From positions 248,001 to 312,000 of the forward strand of contig JAITLR010000007.1 in NCBI GenBank assembly GCA_031277805.1: a DNA stretch of 64,000 nt, written 5' to 3'. The DNA comes from Comamonas sp. GTDB taxonomy: Bacteria; Pseudomonadota; Gammaproteobacteria; Burkholderiales; Burkholderiaceae_C. The position numbers and the translations under genes were made by a program. This document shows positions 25,961 through 34,024 of the stretch, in pieces (position 1 is the first letter of the stretch; each line of letters begins with the position of its first letter). Under the pieces are notes generated by a model. The model had not been told where the DNA came from. It was given only the letters and a program-made list of their open reading frames with translations, and searched no databases.

Positions 25961-27007
25961 ATGATAGAAATTCGGGACTTATCCCTGACATACCAAGGCC
26001 CAAAGGGGCCGGTGCACGCGCTGCGTGACATCAATCTGGAAATCGCCTCGGGCGAGGTGTTCGGCATTATTGGTCGCTCCGGCGCAGGCAAAAGCTCGCT
26101 GGTGCGCTGTCTGAACCTGCTCAACCGCCCCACCGCAGGCAAGGTCATCGTCAATGGGCGTGACCTGATGCAACTGTCCGATGCCGAGTTGCGCGCCGCG
26201 CGCCGTGACATCGGCATGGTGTTCCAGCATTTCAATCTGCTGTCTTCGCGCACGGTGTTCGACAACGTGGCTCTGCCATTGGAGCTGGCCGGCATGTCCA
26301 GGGACGAGATCTATCAGCGCGTGACGCCGCTGCTGGAGCTGGTGGGCCTGGATCATCTGGCCGACCGCTATCCGGCCCAGATCTCCGGTGGGCAGAAGCA
26401 GCGCGTGGGCATTGCCCGTGCGCTGGCCAGCAACCCCAAGGTCTTGCTCAGCGACGAAGCCACTTCGGCGCTGGACCCTGAAACCACGCGCTCGATTCTG
26501 GATCTGCTGCGCAAGGTCAACCGCGAGCTGGGCGTGACCGTGGTTCTGATCACCCACCAGATGCTGGTCATCAAGCAGATTGCCGACCGTGTGGCCGTGA
26601 TCGATGGCGGCAATATTGCCGAACTGGGCTCGGTCATCGATGTGTTCACCCGCCCTCAGCAAGCCATCACCAAGAGCCTGATCGACGAGATCGTGCCCCA
26701 GCAACTGCCCGAGTCCGTAATGACCCGCGTGAGCCAATTGGCAGCCCAGTTGCAGCCTGGCCAGCAAGGCCAGTTGCTGCGTCTGTCCTATGCGGGCGAG
26801 AGCGCTTATCAGCCCATTCTGTCGCACCTGATCCGCGAGCTGGGTCTGGATCTGTCGATCCTGCACGGGCAGATCGACGAGATTCAGGAGCAGACCTTTG
26901 GTTCGCTGGCCGTGTATGCCAGCGGCGAGGCCGCCAAGATTGATGCCGCCGTGACCCATCTGCGCGCCAGCGGCGTGCAGGTGCAGATCGTGCCTAGCAA
27001 GGACTGA
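25961..27007 (+). CDS. metN: Methionine ABC transporter ATP-binding protein MetN
   Basis: 348 residues. The ATPase domain has Walker [14 protein letters not shown]-loop VFQHFNLL, signature [14 protein letters not shown] and Walker [16 protein letters not shown]. The C-terminal 90 residues (from about 255) match the NIL regulatory domain that binds methionine and inhibits transport. It lies 5 bp before metI. No riboswitch-like fold was recognised in the 280 bp upstream. Confidence 0.95.
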   Translation: MIEIRDLSLTYQGPKGPVHALRDINLEIASGEVFGIIGRSGAGKSSLVRCLNLLNRPTAGKVIVNGRDLMQLSDAELRAARRDIGMVFQHFNLLSSRTVFDNVALPLELAGMSRDEIYQRVTPLLELVGLDHLADRYPAQISGGQKQRVGIARALASNPKVLLSDEATSALDPETTRSILDLLRKVNRELGVTVVLITHQMLVIKQIADRVAVIDGGNIAELGSVIDVFTRPQQAITKSLIDEIVPQQLPESVMTRVSQLAAQLQPGQQGQLLRLSYAGESAYQPILSHLIRELGLDLSILHGQIDEIQEQTFGSLAVYASGEAAKIDAAVTHLRASGVQVQIVPSKD

Positions 27008-27012
27008 TAGAG

Positions 27013-27678
27013 ATGTTTGAGAATTTTTCGGAAATGATGCTCCAGCTGCTGCTGGATTCCTTCTGGGAGACGCTGATCATGGTCGGCGTCTCGGGCCTGA
27101 TCGGCGGTGTGATCGGTATTCCCCTGGGCGTGTTTCTGCGCCTGACCGACCATGGTGGCATTTTGCAGAACGGTCCGGCCAACAAGGTTGTGGGCTGGAT
27201 CGTCAATGCACTGCGCTCCACGCCTTTCATCATCTTGCTGGTGGCCATCATCCCGCTGACGCGCTTTATCACGGGCTCTTCCATCGGCACCTGGGCTGCC
27301 GTGGTTCCATTGACGATTGCGGCCGCACCTTTTGTGGCTCGTCTGGTCGAGACCGCGCTGCGCGAGGTCGATGGCGGCCTGATCGAAGCGGCCCAGTCCA
27401 TGGGCGCAACCACCGGTCAGATTGTCTGGAAGGTACTGTTGCCCGAAGCGCTGCCAGGCATTGTCGCAGGCCTGACCATCAGCTTTGTGAGCCTGACTGG
27501 TTACTCGGCCATGGCTGGTGCCATTGGCGGCGGCGGCCTGGGTGACCTGGGCATTCGCTATGGCTACCAGCGCTTCCTGCCCGATGTGATGCTGGTCGTG
27601 GTGATCATTCTGATCTTCTTCGTGCAGGCCATTCAAAGCCTGGGTGACTGGGCAGTGCGCCGCCTCAGCCACCGCTGA
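27013..27678 (+). CDS. metI: Methionine ABC transporter permease MetI
   Basis: 221 residues, five or six helices. Family features: LLDSFWETLIMVGVSGLIGG start, NALRSTPFIILLVAIIPLTR, the EAA-loop EAAQSMGATTGQIVWKVLLP and the end GYQRFLPDVMLVVVIILI. It pairs with MetN and MetQ to import D/L-methionine across the inner membrane. A strong terminator follows, separating it from the SSB-like gene and metQ. Confidence 0.95.
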   Translation: MFENFSEMMLQLLLDSFWETLIMVGVSGLIGGVIGIPLGVFLRLTDHGGILQNGPANKVVGWIVNALRSTPFIILLVAIIPLTRFITGSSIGTWAAVVPLTIAAAPFVARLVETALREVDGGLIEAAQSMGATTGQIVWKVLLPEALPGIVAGLTISFVSLTGYSAMAGAIGGGGLGDLGIRYGYQRFLPDVMLVVVIILIFFVQAIQSLGDWAVRRLSHR

Positions 27679-27768
27679 GCAGTGGCTTACATTACAAAAA
27701 ATTTAGAAAAGGGGCGCCGTCTGGAAACAGGCGCCAGCCCTAGAATGCAGGTTCAAAATTTTTTGAAA

Positions 27769-27804
27769 GGCCACTCTTGCTCAAGGGTGGCCATGATTTT
27801 TTTT
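27769..27804 (+). terminator. Rho-independent terminator after metI
   Basis: GGCCACTCTTG (27769-27779) pairs with CAAGGGTGGCC (27782-27792), an 11-bp stem with one G-T pair, followed by ATGA and eight T. It lies just before the SSB-like gene, so part of metNI transcription should stop here. Confidence 0.8.
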
Positions 27805-27820
27805 GGGTAGATAACAGCAA

Positions 27821-28129
27821 ATGATGGATGGTTTGATTACCGGCCGACTGACCGGCATTCCCGAAAGCCGCGTGGACCGCAACCGCCGCCCCTATATGGT
27901 GGCCCGCATGCGCGCCAACGCTGGCGATGGTTCTTCGATTCCTGTGAATATCGTGGCTTTTGACAACGCGCCTTGTGCGGTTCTGCGCAGCCTGTCCGAA
28001 GGCGATGCGATTGCGTTGCGCGGCAGCTTCACACCCAAGGTCTGGATTGACCGGCAGGAAGAGTCGCATGCCGTGCTGGATGTGGTGGCCCAGCAGGTTC
28101 TGGCTGCGCCTACGCTGTCCGATCTCTGA
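27821..28129 (+). CDS. SSB-like OB-fold protein
   Basis: 102 residues; a second ATG at 27824 is possible. The sequence GLITGRLTGIPESRVDRNRR, YMVARMRAN, IPVNIVAF, LSEGDAIALRGSFTPKVWID and the end HAVLDVVAQQVL follow the strand order of an SSB OB-fold. The acidic C-terminal tail that recruits partners in true SSB is missing, apart from a short end LSDL. It may bind single-stranded DNA or RNA; the family resemblance is moderate. Odd location: between metI and metQ, with terminators on both sides. Confidence 0.7.
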   Translation: MMDGLITGRLTGIPESRVDRNRRPYMVARMRANAGDGSSIPVNIVAFDNAPCAVLRSLSEGDAIALRGSFTPKVWIDRQEESHAVLDVVAQQVLAAPTLSDL

Positions 28130-28153
28130 GACCGCATCCGGCCTCATCGCCCC

Positions 28154-28188
28154 AAAAGCCCGCATCTGCATGGATGGCGGGCTTTTTT
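28154..28188 (+). terminator. Terminator after the SSB-like gene
   Basis: AAAAGCCCGC (28154-28163) pairs with GCGGGCTTTT (28177-28186) and is followed by further T residues. Confidence 0.85.
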
Positions 28189-28323
28189 GTGAGCGCCTGC
28201 CAGTCGATCTATCGGGCCGTAGTTTGCAAGTAATCAAACTGTCTAAGCACCAGAGTCCGATCACGCTGAGTAAGCGCTACAGTAGCCGCCACTGAACCCC
28301 GATTTCCGGCGCAAGGATTTTTC

Positions 28324-29124
28324 ATGCTGAACAAACGCGCACTGCTGCGTAACTCTCTGGCCCTGGTTGCGGCCGCAACCCTGGGCCTGGCCGCTCAGGC
28401 CGAAGAAAAGACCATCAAGATCGGCGTGACCGCCGGCCCTCACGCCCAGATCATGGAGGTGGTCAAGAAAGTGGCCGTCAAGAATGGTCTGAACCTCAAG
28501 ATCATTGAATTCGGTGACTATGTGCAGCCCAATGCCGCGCTGTCCGCAGGCGACCTGGATGCCAACAGCTACCAGCACCGCCCCTATCTCGATGCCCAGG
28601 TCAAGGATCGCGGTTACAAGATCGGCTGGGTGGCGGATACCGTGAATTTCCCCATCGGTATCTATTCCAAGAAGATCAAGAAGCTGGCCGACCTGCCCAA
28701 CGGTGCCAAGTTCGGTCTCCCCAACGATCCCACCAATGGCGGCCGTGCCTTGCTGCTGCTGCAGACCCAGGGTCTGATCAAGCTCAAGGACGGCGCGGGT
28801 CTCAAGGCCACGCCGCTCGATGTGGTGAGCAACCCCAAGAAGCTCAAGTTTGTCGAGCTGGATGCCGCCCAACTGCCGCGCTCGCTGGATGATCTGGATG
28901 CTTCCACGGTCAATACCAACTTTGCCATCTCGGCCGGCCTGAATCCCAAGAAGGATGCGATTGCGCTGGAATCGGCCAAGAACCCCTATGTGAACATCAT
29001 GGTGGTGCGCGATGCCGACAAGAATCAGCCCTGGGTGGCCCAGCTGATCAAGTCCTATCACTCAGAGGAAGTGCGTCAGTTCATTGACAAGGAATTCAAG
29101 GGCTCGGTGTTCCCGGCGTTTTGA
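28324..29124 (+). CDS. metQ: Methionine-binding protein MetQ/NlpA family
   Basis: 266 residues with ribosome site AAGGA before ATG 28324. The signal peptide (LLRNSLALVAAATLGLAAQA) ends in AQA and has no lipobox Cys, so the protein is probably periplasmic and soluble rather than a lipoprotein like E. coli MetQ. The mature part has KIGVTAGPHAQIMEVVKKVA, EFGDYVQPNAALSAGDLDAN, PNDPTNGGRALLLLQ and the end NIMVVRDADKNQPWV, all family blocks. It completes metN-metI although it is two terminators away. Confidence 0.93.
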   Translation: MLNKRALLRNSLALVAAATLGLAAQAEEKTIKIGVTAGPHAQIMEVVKKVAVKNGLNLKIIEFGDYVQPNAALSAGDLDANSYQHRPYLDAQVKDRGYKIGWVADTVNFPIGIYSKKIKKLADLPNGAKFGLPNDPTNGGRALLLLQTQGLIKLKDGAGLKATPLDVVSNPKKLKFVELDAAQLPRSLDDLDASTVNTNFAISAGLNPKKDAIALESAKNPYVNIMVVRDADKNQPWVAQLIKSYHSEEVRQFIDKEFKGSVFPAF

Positions 29125-29129
29125 TGGCT

Positions 29130-29250
29130 ACCCCCTGAGGCGCTTCGCGCCTTCCCCTGGCCGGGCGCCCCCAAGGGGGACGACAGCCTCGCTGCGCGGC
29201 GGCGCTTGCTTGCTGTCTCTTTGATGGGGCGTGCCTGTTTTTAGGGCATC
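29130..29250. repeat. Comamonadaceae-type intergenic repeat, copy 1
   Basis: About 110 bp 3' of metQ. It shares an ordered set of blocks with 41850-41960: CTGAG.CGCTT.GCG, CTTCCCC, GGGG..CGAC/CAAC, CCTCGCTGCG, GCTTGCTTG.TGT and GGG.CGTGC. Both copies begin within 10 bp of a transporter gene stop and contain internal hairpins such as GGCGCTTCGCGCC. Confidence 0.65.
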
Positions 29251-29298
29251 TGGCTAAAGCGCTGCACTTGCAGCGCTTTTTTTTGACTCCTGACTTTG

Positions 29299-29376
29299 TA
29301 GCTGCTGGCGCTGATCTGCATTGGGTTTTTGAATTGAAACTACTGAAAAACCAATGTGGGTAAGCGCTGGCAGCTA
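29299..29376. repeat. Long imperfect inverted repeat after the nitroreductase gene
   Basis: Arms of about 32 bp (29299-29330 and 29346-29376; TAGCTGC..GCGCT..CATTGG.TTTTT) enclose a 15-base loop. It could fold as a long hairpin and end the minus-strand operon. The core resembles palindromes at 8950-8998 and 40675-40705. Confidence 0.65.
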
Positions 29377-29382
29377 TCTTTA

Positions 29383-30075
29383 TTAAAGCGTCTGAAACCA
29401 TTCGGCAATCGGGGCGCGGGTGGTGTGGGCCTGGTTGATGGGGGCGGCTTCATCGGCCCAGCCCAGGGCCAGGCCGCAGACGATGTGCTGGTGCTTGGGC
29501 AGCTCCAGCACGCGGCGCACGGTGGCGGGGTAGGAGGCCAGGGCGCCAATGGCGCAGCTGCCAAGGCCCATGGCGGCAGCGGCCAGTTGCAGGCCGTAGA
29601 GCGTCATGCCCAGGTCCATATAGCCGCCGGGGCCGTAGTGGGAGTCAATCGTCACCACCAGCGCCACGGGTGCGTCGAAGAAGCGGTAGTTGCGCGCAAA
29701 CTGGGCATCGCGCCCGGCGCGGTCGTCGCGGGCCACACCAAGGGCGCTATACAGGGCCTGTGCTGCCGCTACCTGGCGCTTGCGCAGCTGCATGGGCATG
29801 GGGCGAGGGAAGTACGCATAGTCTTCCTGCTCCGGCGCCTGGCTCTCAAAGTCCTGCAGCAGGGCTTGAGTCAATAATTGGCGGCGCTGGCCTTGCACCG
29901 CAATCAGGCGCCCGGGCTGAAGATTGCCGCCGCTGGGCGCGCGCCTGGCGGCCAGCAGCAGCTGGTGCAGCAAATCGTCCGGCACGGCATCGGGCAGAAA
30001 AGCGCGGATGGAGCGGCGCTGCAGCAGCTGTTGCAAGGCTTCGGGGTTTTGCATGGAAATATCGTTCAAGAGCAT
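29383..30075 (-). CDS. Nitroreductase-family flavoprotein
   Basis: 230 residues from ATG 30075, preceded by AAGG. The nitroreductase fold shows RRSIRAFLPDAVPDDLLHQL and LLAARRAPSGGNLQPGRLIA (FMN site), DLGMTLYGLQLAAAAMGLGS and GLALGWADEAAPIN near the end. Such enzymes use NAD(P)H to reduce nitro groups, quinones or, in some pathways, dedicated substrates. It begins 28 bp after the thiolase stop on the same strand, so it is probably the last gene of the biotin-transporter operon. That raises the possibility of a dedicated redox step there. Confidence 0.9.
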   Translation of the reverse strand: MLLNDISMQNPEALQQLLQRRSIRAFLPDAVPDDLLHQLLLAARRAPSGGNLQPGRLIAVQGQRRQLLTQALLQDFESQAPEQEDYAYFPRPMPMQLRKRQVAAAQALYSALGVARDDRAGRDAQFARNYRFFDAPVALVVTIDSHYGPGGYMDLGMTLYGLQLAAAAMGLGSCAIGALASYPATVRRVLELPKHQHIVCGLALGWADEAAPINQAHTTRAPIAEWFQTL

Positions 30076-30103
30076 GCCAATCCTTGGGTGAATGCTATGA
30101 AAA

Positions 30104-31312
30104 CTAAGGTTCCAGCCACTGCACCAGCGTGCCAGCACCGATGCCGCCCGCTCCGGCAATGGCCGCCATGCCCAGTGCACCGGGCTGATGGGCCGACTGC
30201 AGCTGTGCCAGACAGCGCACCAGTGCAATCGCGCCCGAGGCACCGATGGGGTGACCGCGTGCCAGGCCGCCACCCTGGGCATTGATCTGCTCGGGCTGCA
30301 AGCCCAGCGCCGCGCAAAAAGCCAGGCCTTGCACGGCAAAGGCATCATGCAGCTCAATCGCTGGCAAATCTTGCGCGGATAGCTCTGATTGTTGTAGCAC
30401 CTGGTCGCCGCGCTGCAGCAGTTTTTGCGTGGCAGCAATGGCGGCAAGTAAAGGCGTTTCGGGCGCTGCGCCGACGGACGCACTGGCCAGCCACTGAGCG
30501 CGGGGCCGAAGCTGCCAGCGTGCGCATGCTTCGGGTGTGGCCAGCAGCAGCAGTGCAGCGCCGTCGGCCTTGGCGGAAATGGTCGGTGCGCTCAGTCCGT
30601 AAAGTGCGCCTTGGTCGTCTGTTTCGCTGTGCGCCACGACAGGCATGCGCGCCGCGCGGCTGGCTGTCAGCGTGCGGGGGTAGGCGTCATGGTTCAGTCC
30701 CGCAAGTGCTGTGATCTCGGTGCTTAACGACTGCTGCGCTGCCAGGGCGCGATGGTGGCTTAGCAGGGCGTAGCTTTCCTGAGTCTGGCGGCTCAGGCCG
30801 TGGCTGCAGGCATAGTCGGCGGCGGACTGCAGCATGTCCGGGTCGCGTGCCGGATCGGGGGCAAAGGGTGGACGCTCATAGCTTTGGGGCTGCTCATTGG
30901 CATTCCGAGGGCGGGTCTGGCGTAGGGGGGAGCGGCTCCAGGCTTCGGCTCCGCCCGCAATCACGATCTGCGCCTGGCCGGATTGCAGCAGGCCCACGGC
31001 CATGGCGACGGCGTCCAGCCCGGAGCAGCACTGGGTATCGATGCTGTGCGCTGCGCAGCTGTCGGGCAGGCCTGCCGCCAGCGCCAGCATGCGCGCAGGG
31101 TTGCCGCCCGCGCCCAGGGCGTTGCCTAGCACCACGGCGTCGATTGCCTGTGGCGGCAGGCTGGTTTGTGCCAGCAGCGTCTGCAGCAGCGGCGCGCCCA
31201 GCTCGTGGCAGTGCAACTGGCTCAGCGCGCCGCCCACGGGTGCTACCGGGCTGCGAGTCCAGGCCAGTATGGGAATGCCGCTGGGGCAGTGATTCTGCTC
31301 TAGCTCTGCCAT
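30104..31312 (-). CDS. Thiolase-family acyltransferase (YhfS-like)
   Basis: 402 residues from ATG 31312, which overlaps the ligase stop by 13 bp. Thiolase landmarks: the nucleophile Cys in DTQCCSGLDAVAMAVGLL near residue 87, GGAEAWSRSP, ELHDAFAVQGLAF and GGGLARGHPIGASGAI (catalytic His). The second Cys of classical thiolases (normally CxGGG near the end) is replaced: the C-terminus reads AIAGAGGIGAGTL. So Claisen or thiolysis chemistry may be altered. It is linked to the acyl-CoA ligase and bioMNY. Confidence 0.9.
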   Translation of the reverse strand: MAELEQNHCPSGIPILAWTRSPVAPVGGALSQLHCHELGAPLLQTLLAQTSLPPQAIDAVVLGNALGAGGNPARMLALAAGLPDSCAAHSIDTQCCSGLDAVAMAVGLLQSGQAQIVIAGGAEAWSRSPLRQTRPRNANEQPQSYERPPFAPDPARDPDMLQSAADYACSHGLSRQTQESYALLSHHRALAAQQSLSTEITALAGLNHDAYPRTLTASRAARMPVVAHSETDDQGALYGLSAPTISAKADGAALLLLATPEACARWQLRPRAQWLASASVGAAPETPLLAAIAATQKLLQRGDQVLQQSELSAQDLPAIELHDAFAVQGLAFCAALGLQPEQINAQGGGLARGHPIGASGAIALVRCLAQLQSAHQPGALGMAAIAGAGGIGAGTLVQWLEP

Positions 31313-32832
31313 GGCTGAAGTGCCGGTAGGTCGGGCGTGCTGCTGCCGGAGACTTGCATCTGAAGCAGTGCTTTGCCAATGCGGCCATGATCGGTCTTGC
31401 CGCTGGCGGTTTGCGGCCAGTGGCTGCATGTCCACCACTGGCGGGGCACTTTGAAGGCCTCGGTACGCTCGCGCAGCCACTGGGCCAGTTGCAGTGCGCT
31501 GGGCGGCATGGCGCCCGGCTGCCATTGCAGCACGGCATGGACTTGCATGCCGCGCAGCGCATCGGCCTGACCATGCAGCGAAACCTGGGCAATCGCCTGA
31601 TGGCTGGCCAGCAGGTTCTCAAGCTCTTCGGGAAACAGATTCTTGCCCTGGGTGACGATCATGCGGCTCTGACGCCCGGCCAGGCACAGCATGCCGCGTT
31701 CGTCGAGATGGCCCATATCACGCACGGACAGCCAGTCGCTGTCGCGCAGCACGGCCGTGGGGTCGTGGGCGTCGCCCACATAGTCCATGAACAGCATGGG
31801 GCTGCGGATAAAGATCAGTCCGTCTGATGATGGATTGGACGGATTGGCGCTGTCTATTTCTGAGGTTGAGCTGCGGTCGGTGCGAATGTCGATTTCGACA
31901 TTGCTGAATGGGCGTCCCACGGCCTGCGGGCTGCTGGCTTCATCGGCCTCCATCCAGGCGACAAAGCTGGCTTCGGAGGCGCCATAGAACTCGATGATGC
32001 GGGCCCTGGGAAAAAGCTTGCGCAGCGCAGGCGTGTGGTCGCGCATCCAGCGTGCGCCGCTGATGGTGATCAGCTCCACTTCGGGGATGGGCGCGATATG
32101 GCGGTGCTCTGCCCATTGCAGCATCAGCAGCAACTGGCTGGGCACGGCGACCAGGCAGGGCGCCTGGCCGCTGGCCAGAGTGGCCAGGCAGCGTGCGGCT
32201 GAAAATTTCTCCTGCATGACGGCGCCCGTGCCGTACCAGATGCCTTGCATGGCGCCGAACAGAAACAGCGAGTGCGAAATGCGGCCTGGCGCCAGGGTGC
32301 GCTGGGCCACCACGGGGCCGAAGTCCTGCAGGCCTACGCGAAAGCTCTCCGTCCATGACTGGTGGTGGCGCTTGAAGCCTTTGGGCAGACCCGTGCTGCC
32401 TGAGGTAAAGCCGGTATAGAAGGCATCGAGTGGCCGGGGTGTGTCCAGGGTCGATGGATGGAAAGGCAGCCAGCCTTCTATGCGCTGGCGCACGGCGGGC
32501 TGCCAGTCGGGGTCTGCCACGGCGGCGCAGCGGCCGCTGGCGATGATGGCGAGAAAGTCCACCAGTCGCTGCAGCGTGGACTGGCTGGCGTCTATCAACA
32601 CCATCAGCGGCGCATGTCTGGCAATCAGCGCCTGGCAGCGTTTCTGCACCTCGTCATGCAACTGGGCAAAGGTCCAGCTGCCTTGTTCGCTTTGCAGCGC
32701 GATGACCTCAGGCCGGTGCCGGGCCCAATGCGCCAAAGGGCCGTGCACCAGTTGCCAGAAACCTTGCAGCGGAGCCTGTGCGGGGGCAAGTCCGCCTGCG
32801 GCCTCGGCTGCAGTCATGCAGGCAGAGCTCAT
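31300..32832 (-). CDS. AMP-forming acyl-CoA ligase (YhfT-like)
   Basis: 510 residues. This ANL adenylating enzyme shows the phosphate loop FYTGFTSGSTGLPKGFKRHH, EFYGASEASFVAW, DMGHLDERGMLCLAGR and the hinge RQSRMIVTQGKNLFPEELEN, and near the end the catalytic Lys in TASGKTDHGRI. It should activate a carboxylic acid as acyl-AMP and then thioester; the acid is unknown. Its ATG overlaps the bioY stop by four bases and its 3' end overlaps the thiolase start. That makes a biotin-related acid (biotin, dethiobiotin or a pimelate-type precursor) the natural suspect. Confidence 0.9.
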   Translation of the reverse strand: MSSACMTAAEAAGGLAPAQAPLQGFWQLVHGPLAHWARHRPEVIALQSEQGSWTFAQLHDEVQKRCQALIARHAPLMVLIDASQSTLQRLVDFLAIIASGRCAAVADPDWQPAVRQRIEGWLPFHPSTLDTPRPLDAFYTGFTSGSTGLPKGFKRHHQSWTESFRVGLQDFGPVVAQRTLAPGRISHSLFLFGAMQGIWYGTGAVMQEKFSAARCLATLASGQAPCLVAVPSQLLLMLQWAEHRHIAPIPEVELITISGARWMRDHTPALRKLFPRARIIEFYGASEASFVAWMEADEASSPQAVGRPFSNVEIDIRTDRSSTSEIDSANPSNPSSDGLIFIRSPMLFMDYVGDAHDPTAVLRDSDWLSVRDMGHLDERGMLCLAGRQSRMIVTQGKNLFPEELENLLASHQAIAQVSLHGQADALRGMQVHAVLQWQPGAMPPSALQLAQWLRERTEAFKVPRQWWTCSHWPQTASGKTDHGRIGKALLQMQVSGSSTPDLPALQPWQS

Positions 32833-33422
32833 TGGCGTCCGCCAAAGCGCCAGTCAGGCATGCCGCGCGCAACAGTGTGGACGATGATGGCGCAGAGAAT
32901 GCACTTGATCAAGTCGCCAGGCACAAAGGCCAGCGTTACCTTGAAGGCCTGGGCCAGACTCATCTTGGCCAGCAGCATCAGGCCCAGTACGCCACAGGCA
33001 TGCAGGCAGACCAGGCCGCCCAGCAGCGACGCGATAAAGGCGCTGATGGTGGTGCGGCGAGGCGTGCCTTGGGGGAGTGCCGCCATGATGGCGCCCACGA
33101 TGCAGGCTCCCAGTGCATAGCCGATCAGATATCCGGCAGATGGTGCCATGAACACACCGATGCCGCCGCGGCCGCCCGACAGCAGGGGCAGGCCCACGGC
33201 CACGGCTGCCAGAAACAGCAGCATGGACTGCAGGCCGCGCCAGGGGCCCAGCATGACGCCCGCCAGCATCACGCCCAGCGACTGAATGGTGATGGGCACG
33301 CCCAGAGGCAGGTCGATCTTGGGAATCAGTCCCATGACGGCCATGAGCGCTGCAAACAGTGAAACCTGCGCCATGGAGCGTGCGCCGTTGCGCGATACGG
33401 TGTGAGAGGGCATGGTCATCAT
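32829..33422 (-). CDS. bioY: Biotin ECF transporter substrate-binding subunit BioY
   Basis: 197 residues from ATG 33422 (or 196 from 33419); an AGGAG ribosome site lies 5-8 bases upstream. Six helices with BioY features: FAALMAVMGLIPKIDLPLG then VPITIQSLGVMLAGVMLGPW, GGRGGIGVFMAPSAGYLIGY and FVPGDLIKCILC. BioY binds biotin with very high affinity in the membrane. It starts 8 bp after bioN and is translationally coupled to the acyl-CoA ligase gene. Confidence 0.95.
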   Translation of the reverse strand: MMTMPSHTVSRNGARSMAQVSLFAALMAVMGLIPKIDLPLGVPITIQSLGVMLAGVMLGPWRGLQSMLLFLAAVAVGLPLLSGGRGGIGVFMAPSAGYLIGYALGACIVGAIMAALPQGTPRRTTISAFIASLLGGLVCLHACGVLGLMLLAKMSLAQAFKVTLAFVPGDLIKCILCAIIVHTVARGMPDWRFGGRQ

Positions 33423-33430
33423 CAAATCTC

Positions 33431-34024
33431 CTAAAAACCCAGTCGAGCCCAGAGGGCGTCGGCCACACGGCGCGTGGCTTGCAGCATATGAATCGTCAGT
33501 GGTGCGATCAGTCGCAGACCGCCACTTTTGCCGGTACGCAGCCGGTGCGCATCGTCCAATTTTTTCCATTGCACAAAAAAATGCTCGGTAAAGCGCAGCA
33601 TCAAGGCAATCTGCATGGCAACCCGTTCTACGGGGAAGCCAAGCTTTGCCAGCGGCGAGAGCAGCCATTCCAGCACCTCCACCAGATCGCTGGGGCGGGT
33701 GGTGATGGTCAGTGCCACCCCCAACGTAGAGGCACAGGTCAGGCGCAGCGCGCTGACGGCAGCCAGCTCGTAATTGCCCATGAAGGCATGAAAGCCGGCC
33801 ACCAGCAGCGCAGCGATGATGACCGCTCGCATGAGTCGTCTGGCGATCTGCGTGGCCTGACCTAAAGAGAACCAGAGAATCACGCAAAACAGCCCGACGC
33901 CCGCCAGCAGCATGGGGGAGCTTGTCAAAAACAATAGCGTGCCGCCCATTGCCAGCAGCAATAGCTTGAGGCCCGCGCGCCAGCCGTGCAGCCAGGTGGG
34001 GAACTCGCTGTAGAGGCTACCCAT
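33431..34024 (-). CDS. bioN: Biotin ECF transporter T component BioN
   Basis: 197 residues from ATG 34024, overlapping bioM by 8 bp. Hydrophobic helices are followed by the CbiQ-type coupling region LRFTEHFFVQWKKLDDAHRL and a second Ala-Arg motif near VADALWARLGF. TRPSDLVEVLEWLLSPLAKL is also typical of BioN. It couples the BioM ATPase to BioY. Confidence 0.9.
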   Translation of the reverse strand: MGSLYSEFPTWLHGWRAGLKLLLLAMGGTLLFLTSSPMLLAGVGLFCVILWFSLGQATQIARRLMRAVIIAALLVAGFHAFMGNYELAAVSALRLTCASTLGVALTITTRPSDLVEVLEWLLSPLAKLGFPVERVAMQIALMLRFTEHFFVQWKKLDDAHRLRTGKSGGLRLIAPLTIHMLQATRRVADALWARLGF

